Source of the DNA: Siniperca chuatsi
Lineage: Eukaryota > Chordata > Actinopteri > Centrarchiformes > Sinipercidae
Reading direction: 5' to 3'
NCBI RefSeq assembly: GCF_020085105.1
Contig: NC_058057.1
Coordinates: forward strand, 23,037,082-23,101,081
Length of the DNA: 64,000 bases
Notes under the pieces: generated by a model
Databases searched by the model: none
Seen by the model: the letters and a program-made list of their open reading frames with translations, nothing else
Told to the model about the DNA's origin: nothing
Part shown: piece after piece, positions 12,154 through 62,534 of the stretch
Position numbering within the stretch: position 1 is the stretch's first letter
Layout of the letters: the number at the start of each line of letters is the position of its first letter
Made by a program: the position numbers and the translations under genes

Positions 12154-14783
12154 TCAGATGTGGACCTCCCCCATGTTGTTCTCAAACGGTACATTCTTAG
12201 CAGCCTCGATGACCCCGCCTGTTACTCCGTTTCCCCCAAACTTTCGTCCTTGGAGTTCCAGCTCCAGGTTGACACAATTTTGAATCATCTGGTCGCGGCT
12301 TTTAAAAGCTTTCCTTTCCGAAAGTGGAGGCGTCACTGGCGTCACGGTGTAGTCCTGCCTCCTCGCCATGCACTCCTTCACAGCTTTCACACACAGATAG
12401 AACATCTCAACCAGGCAGAGGACGAGGGAGACAAATGCTGCCACCAGCATGAACCAAATGATGACCGACTTCTCTGTAGGCCTGGACAGGAAGCAGTCCA
12501 CCTTGTGAGGGCAAGGGAAGCTGGTGCAGACATAGCGAGTCTGGAGGGTGAAACCGTAAAGGAAGTACTGACCCACGATAAACAAAACTTCCAGGACAAT
12601 CTTGGCCACAAGATGGAGGACATAACTGCGAAGGAGACGGCCACGGATGCTGATCTTGCCAGTGCTCTTGGTGTACTTGGGAACTTTGTAGGCTCTCCTG
12701 AGGAACAGACTGGCCTGGTCATCCAACTCGGCCTGCTTCTTCATCCTCTCCTTCATCTTATATTGGAAGAACAAGAAATCAGAGTTAGACATTTTCCAGT
12801 AATCTGAAAATGACTTTAGAGGCAGTTCAGATGTCTTGAAAGTAATTAGGTGAAAGAGGCAAGATGGACACAACCTTACTTTTGGCAGTGTCAAGTTCAG
12901 TAATTTATGAGATATAGACTCACTTAGTTCCAAACCGTTTTGCCAAAATATGGCTAAACACTTATTGCGTGTAGTGCTATCTCCCTCCTTGAAACTTCAA
13001 AGTGCTGGAAGGGCAACATGAGCATATGGATGATCAGCTGAGTTTTTATGGAAGTGTTGATACTTTTTTCTGCCATGAAAACTTCTGATCATTGAGATTC
13101 TTTGCATGAAACTGACTTCAGGCTAGCCACATCCACTGTTCTGGATAATGAAACTACCTTTTAATCATACAAAAATTGAGTTTTGGCTACTGAAAAGATA
13201 GATTTGGGATAAGTATTGCTTTAAAGCTGCTTTGGCCACTAGGAGGCAAATTGACAGATACACAGCCACCACATCTCACCAGCTAACAATGTGCTTATAG
13301 TTAACGTAGTAGCAAACTATTGCGCACTTTTAAATACAACGGACAAAAAAAAAACCCCATCAGTATTCATTTAGCGTACTGTTTCTGGCCACATAAAGAA
13401 TGTAAGTCTAATATTCACTATTCAAGCTTTGGCATGGTCTCCATCAATCCTGTGAAAAATATCTGTCTTTAGCAGCTAGGTGCTCCACATTCTTCACCAG
13501 CAAGCAAGTGAACTTTTGTGCAGATAGGTTGTGGATAATGGGTTTATTAGCACTTCTTTGCTGGAAACCGCTGCCTAAGGGAATTGATGAGAGTGGCTCA
13601 CAACCACACAGTAAAAATGTGAGCTAAAATAAGCTAAAAAACTAATTTGAGTAACAGGGATGGTGATAATTCTCTGTTGGTTTGGCACTACGAGTCGTAC
13701 TACACTTTTTAGATAAGATAAGCCTTTACTGATCCCCAGATGGGACAGAAATACGTACAGCTGAATAGAGAAAGGACAAATAATAATTAGTTAATAATTA
13801 TAAGTACACGAAATAATGATAAGAATAGATATAAAAATAGAAACTATACAAGAGCAATCAAACTCAAAATTACAAGGCAAGCAGTATACAGACAGGACCC
13901 AACGACCAGTGTTGTACTTAAACGAATAGTGAAGTCCTGTCATGTGAAGTGACATAGTGATGTGATTAGTCATTTCATTCAGTGTTAATAACATAAATAT
14001 TGATTCATGCAGTCTTAAGTTTCTGCAGAACATTATTTATTTGTAGCATCAGTCCAAAGCCAAATTTTGCATATTGTTTAAAGATCGCAAAAAAAGGTTC
14101 TAATAGGACTCCTGGAAATTACCTGGCCCATGCTTCTGCCATTACAGGTGTGGCATGCCTGAGAAATCAAGCATTTACTAGTCACGCTATCATACTACAC
14201 CCACTACAGTGACACACCTTCTTCTCAATGTGGATCACATGAAGGACGTGACCGAGGTAAAGCAGCTTCGGAGTCGCTACAGCAATAATCTGAAGGACCC
14301 AAAAGCGAACATGAGAGATGGGGAAGGCAAGGTCGTAGCAGACGTTCTCACAGCCGGGCTGCTGAGTGTTGCAGACAAAGTCAGATTGCTCATCACCCCA
14401 CACCTTGACAAGATTAGAGGAAAGAGATGATAGAAGAGATGACAATACACACTTCAGAGAGTTTAAAGTGAAGTAAGGACAATGTTTCTTTCTCAACATT
14501 CATTGGAGTTTTGAGACATTCCCAATCCAGAGACCTGTTGATATTGTTCCAGCTATTATACCCCTTTAATACTAGCACAATTTCCCCCCCTTCACTGTGG
14601 CCACTCCTGGGCTCCCTGTGAAGTGTGTTTGAAATGGTGAATATATGACCAGACCTTCTCAGCGCCGGTGCGCAGGACCAGGATGCGGAAGACAAACAGC
14701 ACGGTGAGCCAGATCTTGCCGATCACTGTGGAGTGGCTCTGCACTTTATCCAGCAGGCGGCCCAGCAGATCCCATTCGCCCAT
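12154..14783 (-). CDS. Connexin C, three coding exons (305 aa)
   Basis: Exons are 14783-14655 (43 codons), 14403-14218 (62 codons) and 12756-12154 (200 codons plus stop). All junctions are phase 0 with GT-AG introns of 251 and 1461 bases. Joined, they give a full connexin: [20 protein letters not shown]1 cysteines in C-x6-C-x3-C, a basic cytoplasmic loop (KMKERMKKQ), E2 as C-x4-C-x5-C ([12 protein letters not shown]), then SRPTEKSVI and a tail ending GEVHI. About 305 residues fit a connexin near 34.5 kDa, so a fish Cx34.5 (gja11-type) relation is possible but unproven. The first intron sits exactly where that of connexin A does; the second splits the cytoplasmic loop after HIEKK. Most connexins have an intron-free coding region. 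The long third-exon frame upstream of 12756 is intron read-through. Confidence 0.92.
13220..13640 (+). repeat. Dispersed repeat family B, diverged copy
   Basis: Shares TTTAGCAGCTAGGTGCTCC, CATTCTTCACCAG and TAATATTCACTATT with the copy at 51700-52206 in the same order. It is more degenerate. Confidence 0.45.
13711..13765 (-). repeat. L2-like LINE 3' tail relic
   Basis: AAGCCTTTACTGATCCCCAG resembles the CTTTATTGATCCCCGTAG end of the L2-like element at 35415. Only the tail is left. Confidence 0.45.
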
Positions 14784-14806
14784 TTCAGCCGCCAGTTGTC
14801 CTGCTT

Positions 14807-15777
14807 TCTGTGTGAGGAGATGAAAACAAAATAATCCATTAAGACTCGCAGATAGACAGTCTAATACAATAACCTCTGAAGGTATATTTGCATTATTTGA
14901 GTATAAACACTATTATTGGTTGACCAATAATAAATAGAATTATAGTCTGATCCCTTGATTGGACCTGGTATTTTTCATTTGGCAGTTACACAAAGGTGAT
15001 ATAGAAATCATCATCACACAGACTCTCTCACAAGGCCAAACTTTATCATTTGTGAGTTTGCTGATAGAAGCCACAGCTGCTGATTCCAAGTCTCCAAAAC
15101 ATACCTATCTGCTGGAAACCAAGACCTTAACCTTGGTGAATACCAACCCTTGCAAATCTTAATTCAAAGAATGTGAAACAGTGTGCTCAACCACTGATGT
15201 ACAAATACAGATTGACCTGCCTGAGTAGTTAAGGCTGCTAATGGTGTAAGCATTCAAAAATGTTTATAATTATACATTGATAGGGTTTCTTTTACATAGT
15301 GAAACATTTATTCAGAATATTTATTCAGAATTTATTTATCTTTTATGGTTCTGTCATAGGGCTTTTTTCCCTTATGTTTTATTGATTTTTCTGTTGATTT
15401 CTGTTAATTTAATCAGAATATTTTGTAAAGCATTCCCATAGAACTCAGATTTTTACACAATCAAATGTTTGACTGATTGGTAGCTGTTAGAAACTTTTAT
15501 TTTATAGATATCATATGGATACAATCACATTTGTTATTTCTTATTTTTGTTTGAGAATGTAAATTCTTGCTACGTTAAAATTACTGTCATATACACGACA
15601 TAGTTCCACTTTTTGAGCTCTCGTTATGCTCTCGTAAGAACAATTGGCATGCATATTCATGTTTTTTTCAAATTGTGCATGGAACAAATATTGCATGGTA
15701 GATTATTGTATAACATCAACATATTCCAAAAATAAATCTATTAATCTACAATTTTGATTTTTTAAAAATCAACTTAC
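14807..15777 (-). other. Connexin C 5' UTR intron
   Basis: The strong donor GTAAGTTGAT at 15777 pairs with the acceptor CTCCTCACACAG, whose exon resumes at 14808-14807, 24 bases before the ATG. The intron is AT-rich and I see no gene in it. Splicing is inferred from site quality. Confidence 0.5.
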
Positions 15778-15950
15778 CAGTTGAACAAACCCACTGAGAA
15801 AAAATGTGGATGAAGAGAGCGAAGTCTCAGGAGGAAGACGAAGAGAGAAAGTGAAGAAGAAGCTGTCCTTTTGTTGTTCCTTTGGCGTTTTATCTGGAAG
15901 GACACCATCCTAACCACAACAACAAACCTCCAGTCCCAACACTGAATGTG
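15778..15950 (-). other. Candidate untranslated first exon of connexin C
   Basis: It ends at TTCAACTG before GTAAGTTGAT, a near-consensus donor. A TATA-like motif (TTTTTATAGATAG, minus strand, about 15970-15982) lies roughly 30 bases upstream of the proposed start. The exact start is a guess. Confidence 0.45.
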
Positions 15951-15969
15951 ACTGGCTGGCAAAGCAAAA

Positions 15970-15982
15970 CTATCTATAAAAA
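15970..15982 (-). promoter_or_regulatory. TATA-like element upstream of connexin C
   Basis: The minus strand reads TTTTTATAGATAG, suitably placed for a transcription start near 15945, in front of the proposed untranslated exon. Motif seen; function inferred. Confidence 0.35.
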
Positions 15983-16158
15983 CTTTACCTATGAAGTTGG
16001 CGTGTAACTAACCACCTTGTTTTGTCCTGTTACTTGTATTTTATTTATGTGGCAATTCTGCTTCACTGAACAGTGGAGGGGAAGATAGAAGGGGGTGACA
16101 GGCCAGATTCAAACCCATGACTCAACTAAATCATCTACATTTCATATTTTATATCCAG

Positions 16159-16350
16159 ATGGTCGACAAATTAAAGGGAAAACTTGAATAAATGATTTGG
16201 TAAACAAACGCAGATGCTTCCATAAGGGCATGGGGGCTCACTGAAAGGTTTGAGGAGTATGAAAATGATGTGAATCAATTGCTGTGGCCTTCACAGTCAC
16301 CAGAACTCAACCCAACTGAACACCTATTTTGGACCAATGTATTAGGCAGT
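16159..16350 (+). mobile_element. Tc1/mariner-like transposase relic
   Basis: The plus strand still encodes WPSQSPELNPTEHLF, close to the SPDLNPIEHLW block around the third acidic residue of Tc1-type DDE transposases. No long frame remains and no clear terminal repeats are seen, so it is a dead fragment. Confidence 0.55.
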
Positions 16351-17676
16351 GCGCTTCACCACTATCAAAACACCAAATGAGGGAATATTATTTGGAAGAA
16401 TAGTGTTTCATCCCCCGACCATGGACTGCAGTGTCCCCGTTTTAAATCCAGCCGGGGACCGACCATCTCTCGCCACAAGGTCCTTTTAGTAGCTGTTCTG
16501 GAGCTTTCTATTGTATGACATGAACTACCTACTGAAGATGGAGTTTGCCCTGTTGTCATGGAATTGTAGTTGTCTTTTTTCCCCCTCTGAGTTCTCATCC
16601 ATGATGGCTTAAAAATTTACCTTGACCCTTGAAACCTTTGGGATGCCAATGTCTGTTTACTAGCGGTTCTGGAGCTTTCGACATTTTTTTCTACATCATG
16701 CTGTTTATTTAAACATTTTCTGCAAGTGGACAAGCAAGCGGTGTGTTCTGTGTATGCTCCATCAGGATCACTTGTATTTTTCTACCATGCTTCAAAATTG
16801 TGGAATATCATTCCCAAAAACATTCAAAAGGCATCCAATATGAGTGTTTTCAACATGTTTAAAACATGCTGTTTGTACTAAGCTTAGCTTTTAGTCTTGT
16901 CTTTTAATTTCAAGTGTTTTCTGTATCTCTACCACTATTAAGAATATAATTTTATTTCCAATACTGATGGTATGCTGTATTTATTTTAGTACTGGTATTA
17001 CTTTGTTCTTGTTTTTCTTGATTATCCTTATTTTATAGCACTTAAGGCTACATTATTTGTATGAAAAGGAGCTAAATAAATGTTTAGTACCATATTTCCT
17101 TAATTTCTTATGAATTTCAGCATTTTCTAATAAAAAAATGGAAACAAAATACCGTCACAACTTTACCTATTTCATGTAGACATTAACTAAAAGTTCTATC
17201 TTGACTTTGTAGTTTGACACAATATCTGTGGATGATATTTACACCAACAAAATATTCAGATTCTCATTTTGTTTTAATCCTCCCAAAGCAGCCCAGGTTT
17301 GCTCTGCACCACATGTAGCACAGCAGACTGCACCTCACATGTGTTCATCAGGTTTACAGTCTCTGACCTGGGTGATCTGTGGGAGTCCCAGGGTAAACTC
17401 TGGCAGGTGCCGTGGTGTCTGTTTCTGGACGTAAATGATTTACACCATCCTGATGTTGTAAGTGTTTGTGGCCTTCAGCATATAGATCAGTCAACATTTC
17501 ATACACACATATGTATACTCTGAAAACCAAACACCTACCAGTCAGATAAAGGACTAATCTTCAAAGACCGACACTTTGGCATTTATAATAAGATATATGT
17601 ATATATATATATGGCATATTTTATATGGCCACCTTACATTCATTAAAATAAAAGACAGGACAGTATGGGAAAAAGT

Positions 17677-17682
17677 TTTATT
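17677..17682 (-). other. Polyadenylation signal, hsdl1 (candidate)
   Basis: AATAAA on the minus strand within ACCAATAAAACTTTTTCCC, about 1.29 kb downstream of the hsdl1 stop. Use is inferred. Confidence 0.4.
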
Positions 17683-18968
17683 GGTCTAATTTTGTGCTAT
17701 GATGACACATATGATTTTTAGGTCAACATTTGTACGTGTAAGCAAGCACTCAACACAATATATCTGAATATGTTCACATTTTTAATATAAATACTTATTT
17801 TAGAGCAATATTTACATATACTAAATGTAGCTCAAATATTTTCTATATATTCTCAAATAGTTTCTCACACAATCTCACTCTTCAGTGCATTTCAAATTCA
17901 CTCCTGGAGATGCTTGAATCTTGTACTCTGAGCAATGACACCACCTCCACCTAAAACTATCGTTATTCATTCACCACCACACACTTGTTTGCTGTCAACA
18001 CTCTTTTTAACTATGAATGATGCTGGGTTTGGTTTTTGGGGAAAATACCATTTGTTCTTTGTATGTGTGCCATATAGGTGTGGTCAGTGCTGGTAAAAGG
18101 CAGGTATAACCAGAAAGAACTGGAAAGTCAAATGTCAGCACAACAAGGCTTTTTCTAAAAAACACAGAACATCAGAGCATACAAAACCAAAACCCTTTTG
18201 GATAGAATTAAATTACACAGGATACAGGTTCAGGGGTAGAGAATTTTTTTTAACCTAAATTCATACTGATGTGTTTATTTATTGAATTCCTTATTTTTTC
18301 TTGTCTATTATGATTTTATTTATTTTATGGTGGCAGATTGCTTTATTTTTGCTTTCTTCTTATGTAACATTTGAGGTGAGGCTTTTGATTGCACCTGCAC
18401 TTTTGTGCTGTATTCCGTAACTTTCTTGAAAACATAGAAAAATACTTTTATATTCAGTTTTATATTTGATGACGCACGCCTTTATGATCCATGTTGGCTG
18501 CCCAGTGATTTGAAATTATTTCTTATCCAATAGTTAAAAGGGTCGAAACAGTATGGATGCTCATGTTATAAATGTCCAGGCACCAAACCAAATGTCAGAT
18601 TATTATGCTCCAATAATAATCAAGTTTACAATCCGAACTCAAAGTCAAACCCAGTTTTCCAACCTCATGTCTGTTCACCATTAAGACATGTATCATCAGG
18701 TTTTCTAGTTTCTATAGTTAATTTAGGATGTCACAGATTTGTCAGACCATAGTCCAGTAACACAGGAGTAATATGTGTATATTCATATATTATTTCAGGT
18801 GCATTACACTGCAACTTCCCTAGAAATTGATACCAAATCAATAGAAGAAAATCTCTTAACTACCAACCTCAACAGAGCCTGAAATTTAAACAAATGGCAG
18901 AAGAAACTAAAACTCTACATTGACTCCAGTAACAGGAAGATCCAGTAACTGGGTTAAGTCTTGAGCTC

Positions 18969-21884
18969 TTAGCTTGAACTGATTAACACACGTGATCCAA
19001 GAACCCAAATCCACTCTGGAATACATCTCATCAGTCCATACTGTGAAGACAAAGAGCAAAAAACAGCAGAGAGAAACAGATCATCAAACAGAAATGTATT
19101 TTATGTTTTAGATTCTGTTTTAACAAAGGCAGAAGATGTATCAGTGATATACTCTTGATCACAAAAATTGAATCTTGTCACAAACTTTCTGAGTATACCA
19201 ATCACAAACTGACATCATGACTTATTTTGTGCTGACCTGCAGTGTATGGGGCCAGTAGCCAGTGGTCCTATTGGAAACACCCAGGGTGGAGATGGCGTGG
19301 CGAGCATAAACGTCTGGCTTTGGGACAAACCAGCCGTCTCTTGATGATGTTGTCGATGATGACTGTTGTTGTCCACTTGAGGCTATCTGGTTACAGAAAC
19401 ATACATACTGTATATCAAGCACTGACACACATACAGTTATCTATACGCAGCGTATAAAGTGATTTCACCTATCAGCTAATAATCATAACATTTAATTGTA
19501 GAAATTAAATTGGACGGGAACTTTCCAGTTTTTTCACAATTGAGAATGACTTCCGGATGGGAGCCGAAATGTCTTGATTCTGAAAACAGTGTCCAGATGA
19601 CTACGACTGAAACCTTTTCTACGATATTATACAGAAAGGTGTTTCAATTATTTTGTCCACCCCATTCATATCAATTAGGGTAGGCTAAATAACTAAATAC
19701 TAAATAACTGCACCACAAACTGCATCCTCCAAAATTACTATAAAATTTAATCAACACCTTTCTAAAATAGTTTCAACAAAAACTGAAGTTATATTGCTCT
19801 TGTATCCTTGTTAGGGTTGGGTATTGGGTTGGAAACCCATGCTGATACATGCTGATGCCTGAGTTTCAGTATTGCTACCAAAACCAATACCTTACTTTGA
19901 GAAATATAAGCATCTTTTTCTGCAAAACCTTACTTTCATTTAACAAAGAAGCCAAAGTTCTCAAATGTTACATGTCAAAATACAAGCAGCCGAACAAGAA
20001 CTAAATAATAAAAATAAAATCTAAAATCTAAAATTGTCAACATTTTGATGTAAATAGGTAACTATAAAATCACAGAATAAGTAAACAAGATTATGAATAT
20101 GAATGAACATTTGAAGCCAGCTTTCAGTGCTTGACACATTTTGGTTGGCACAAAAAGGTTATTTAGGTTCAGTGCCCAGCCCTAGTTGTTCATATTAGTA
20201 AATCTACCTGGAAAGGAATCAGACTTTGGACAAAGATCCCTTTGCTGCTGTGCTCAAGGTGAAGAGCTCTTGAGAAATGATCCAGGTAGCCCTGAAATGT
20301 CAGGAGAAGAAAGGGAAAGAGGATTATTGTCAGGATAGAAAAACGGGTTTATGTAATCATGTTTTTACTCGGAGGACAGAATAAAAAATGACAGCAAGGA
20401 CGAGGGATGTAGTTTGATTTGCTTGAGGGTATGTTGGCCCGGACACATTACCCTCAAATTTTAGTTGGATTTTACTTTTAAAAAGTAATTTACTCTGCTC
20501 GAAGATACTAGCATTAATAGACATTTTTGGAATTGTCATTATTTATAAAATTTATTTACAAATGGGCTTTTCATAAATCAAAATGTCTGCTGTGAAAAAG
20601 ATCTATACGATAGAGGGTATCTCTGTGTATCTTGGTGTGTGTGCATGCACAAGAGGCAGATATCCTCAGTGTTTTGTCTCACAGTGGAGGCGGTGAGTGT
20701 CACTCTTCCAGGCAGGGGTCTACAGCAAGCACCCGATGATATATTGACCACAGCTCCTCTGTTTCGCTCCACCATCCCTGGCAGCACCAACCGGGCCATC
20801 AGCGTAGCGACTGCAACGTTCTTATTCACCAAATCCAACAGGCCCTGCTCAGGCATTTCAATCAAGCTCCGAGGGGAAGACTCTTCCACACAGTTCACCA
20901 GGAAGCCGATATCTTTACCCCTCATGGCTTCTTTGATGGGCTTGCTGGCTTCCTGGTCCAGAGAGAAGTCAGCTAGGACGACAACAGTTTCCACTCCATA
21001 GCTTTGGGAGAGGGATGCAGCGGTGTCTCTAACAGAGCTGTGGTCCTGGGTGACAAAGATAATGTTGATACCATGCCTGGCCAGCTCCTCTGCATAGGCT
21101 TTGGCCACAGGCTCTGATGCACCTGACAGGAGAGAGGACAATATGTATCAATGAAAGTCATGCCAGGAAGAAATGAGGATATATAACTGAGAGTTACTGC
21201 ACAGTGGCATCACTATGGCCTCAAAACATTAGATAAAGTGTACTTTATTACTGAAATAACAAGCTGATTAGTTGATTGCTAAGAAATTAAACATCAACAA
21301 TCTTCTCTGTTTTATATAATTGTAAAATGAATATCTTTGGGTTTTGGACTGTTGGTTGATTAAAACAAGCAATTTGAAAATGTCATCCTGAGAATTTTCA
21401 GTATTTTAAGTGTGGGTTATCAAACTTGCTGGCCATTCTTTTTCTGTTGATCCATTAATGGATTAATTGACTAATCGTTTAAGCTCTAAAGATGATAGCA
21501 GCCCTAGTTTTGTAATTAAGTCGGTGTGATGCCCAAATCTCATTGAAAGAAGTAAACTAAACATAAAATGCATGGAACTGACTCTCCTCTCCCCCTCTGT
21601 CACACAGATCTACAGCATGATGCACTCTCATTGTTTCTCCTGGGATCACCTGCTGCATCCTTACCATAAATGACAGCCCAGTCACCAAATCTTTGGGTCA
21701 ACTTCTTAGTCGGGATCATTCTTGGCAGGAAATGCACCCTGACCAACGTGCAGCAGTCTCTCAGCAGGATGACAGCCTTGCTGGCCGTGTAAAGAGCACC
21801 GACCAGGGCCAGGGTTTCAAAGTAAAAACTGCATGACCGAGAAATTTCTCTGTACAAAAACTGAAAGCTGTCAACTGCCGCCAT
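18969..21884 (-). CDS. hsdl1: Hydroxysteroid dehydrogenase-like 1, 5 exons (321 aa)
   Basis: Exons are 21884-21665, 21122-20683, 20291-20208, 19386-19237 and 19040-18969 (220, 440, 84, 150 and 72 bases). All have GT-AG borders and consistent phases and give 321 codons plus stop; human HSDL1 is 330. The start [14 protein letters not shown] matches the family N-terminus. Conserved blocks are [73 protein letters not shown] and [13 protein letters not shown]1 is a mitochondrial member of the short-chain dehydrogenase superfamily. It is inactive in humans because the catalytic Tyr is Phe. Here the cofactor TGxxxGxG reads [13 protein letters not shown] reads NCVE, and the YxxxK pair is L and T, so enzyme activity is very unlikely. 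It is divergent with tbc1d32. A 3' UTR of about 1.3 kb is likely. Confidence 0.93.
19811..20186. mobile_element. Short inverted-repeat element (MITE-like) in hsdl1 intron 3
   Basis: The left end TTAGGGTTGGGTATTG pairs with the right end CAGTGCCCAGCCCTAG as an imperfect terminal inverted repeat. Length is about 375 bases with no coding capacity. This GGGCTGGGCA-type end is typical of non-autonomous DNA elements in fish. Confidence 0.65.
21260..21507 (-). repeat. Family C element, copy in hsdl1 intron 1
   Basis: It ends in ATAGCAGCCCTAG and holds TGGATTAATTGACTAATCG plus CTTTGGGTTTTGGACTGTTGG, shared with the element near 57215-57360. Confidence 0.5.
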
Positions 21885-23313
21885 AGTCGACAGTATTGAT
21901 GCTGATGCTAGCTTGCTAACTAAAGCGTATTCAGTAGATTTAACGTTGTGATTTCTAAACGTAACGTTAACTAGTAAATCAGGCGTTTGAACAAAACATG
22001 TCGCTGTTCCTACATAGTAAAATTCAAATAAAGTTATCAGGTTTCATAGACGTTTTCAGCAGGTAGAGATGTCTCTTGTACGCCACCTGGTAGAAGGAGC
22101 TAAACATTGAGTCACGTGACAATGTATTTCAGAGGTGCTGCGTTCATGACCGCATGAGAAAATTCGTCAGAATTTTTTCAAGCTCAAGAGTAATAATTTA
22201 CAGACGTATTCACACTGGTCATGGTGAAATTTTGATAATCACTTTGATAGATCACTCGTATTTCGACTTTTCTTGTCATATTTAATGTTCAGTTCTTCTC
22301 ATCATGTATATCTTGCGTGTGAAACCCATATTTCAGACGCTTAAGGAAGGCAGAGTGTAGTTTCCGCGGACATCCCACAATGCACCGCAGTTCACGCTAA
22401 GTGGACGTTTCCATAGAGACGCTCCCGAAATGCTACCTGGATGAAAAGCTTGGACAAATCCAAAAACAAGGTGATTGGTTTGAAATGGCCGCAGACGATG
22501 TCTTTCTGTTTGGGTGGTTGGTTTGTGCAGCAGGGAGGTTTTTGGTTTTCACTTAAAATTGGGCAGTTTTGCCTTTAGCTAGTTGTGTTATAATGCTACA
22601 TTTAGCAGTAAAGCTAACCAGAGGGAAGCAATTAACTGGTTTTAGCTTCAAAGTAAAAACGTAAATATCATATTGTCCGTTTGGGTGTGCAGCATAGACC
22701 AATTAATTGATGCTGTTAGATTCTTATTTTTATATTTGAGTGGAAACTGCCGTGTAGACCGTTCCTCATGAAATACCTTATTTTCACTTCGGAAAACACC
22801 TCTTTTACCAGAGGGGTAGCCAATTATCACACCTGTTGTTGATGAACTTGACTGACTGATACTGAAAAAGGCATAGCCCAACCGTCCGTGCATGTTACAC
22901 CTCTGTGCTGAACATAGAAACTGATATCAAACTAATAGGGCATCCTGATTGATTTGGATGTGTAAACTCTCCTTTTTTCGGTACTTGCTGGACTTTGACC
23001 GCACCCCGGCCCCTTTTTATCTTGGGTTGAAGGTGATATTTTTTTCTTCTACCTATTTGTAAGGAAATACAAACGGTCAATTTACAAGTTGCTACATATA
23101 ATGTATAATTTTGTTATTTCTTGCACAGTAATGTGTTAGTTTATGGCTCTAAACAAACTAAAATACACGTCCTCCCTTCTGAGCTAAAGTTTTTTGTCAA
23201 ACCCTGGGTAGCACTACACAGGGAATTGGCCCCTCACCACCATACATGTGCACATTGTAAGCTTGGAAAACCAATCACTCTATTCTGTCCCATCTTAATG
23301 ACCAGCTGTAGAG
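21885..23313. promoter_or_regulatory. Divergent hsdl1 / tbc1d32 promoter region
   Basis: The two genes are head to head with 1.4 kb between start codons. An exact CLEAR/E-box palindrome, GTCACGTGAC, lies at 22111-22120, about 230 bases upstream of hsdl1. A ZNF143-like core, CCCACAATGCA, lies at 22373-22383. An X-box-like GTTTCCATAGAGAC lies at 22407-22420. Local GC is higher around 22360-22520 than on either side, so transcription of tbc1d32 probably starts there. An acceptor-like TTATTTCTTGCACAG ends at about 23128, so the 5' UTR is likely spliced. No other gene is seen. Confidence 0.5.
22111..22120. promoter_or_regulatory. CLEAR/E-box palindrome GTCACGTGAC
   Basis: A perfect ten-base palindrome matching the binding preference of USF and TFEB-type bHLH-ZIP factors, 227 bases upstream of the hsdl1 start codon. 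The sequence match is exact; occupancy is unknown. Confidence 0.45.

Positions 23314-62534
<39,221 letters not shown>

Larger units (their letters stand above)
12757..14217 (-). other. Connexin C second intron
   Basis: The intron is 1461 bases, with donor GTGTGT after HIEKK and acceptor CCAATATAAG. It carries a diverged family B repeat (about 13220-13640) and a small L2-tail relic (about 13711-13765, CTTTACTGATCCCCAGA). No coding sequence beyond the flanking exons was recognised. Confidence 0.7.
15983..18968. other. Region between connexin C and hsdl1
   Basis: It contains a Tc1/mariner-like relic (16159-16350), a duplicated GTTCTGGAGCTTTC repeat fragment (about 16490 and 16668), AT-rich unique sequence, and the hsdl1 3' UTR. 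A minus-strand AATAAA at 17677-17682 would end hsdl1 about 1.3 kb after its stop. No further gene was recognised. Confidence 0.5.

Noticed and set aside
12007-12807. 266-codon plus-strand frame
   Set aside because: Antisense to connexin C exon 3 and low complexity at the ends; no recognised domain.
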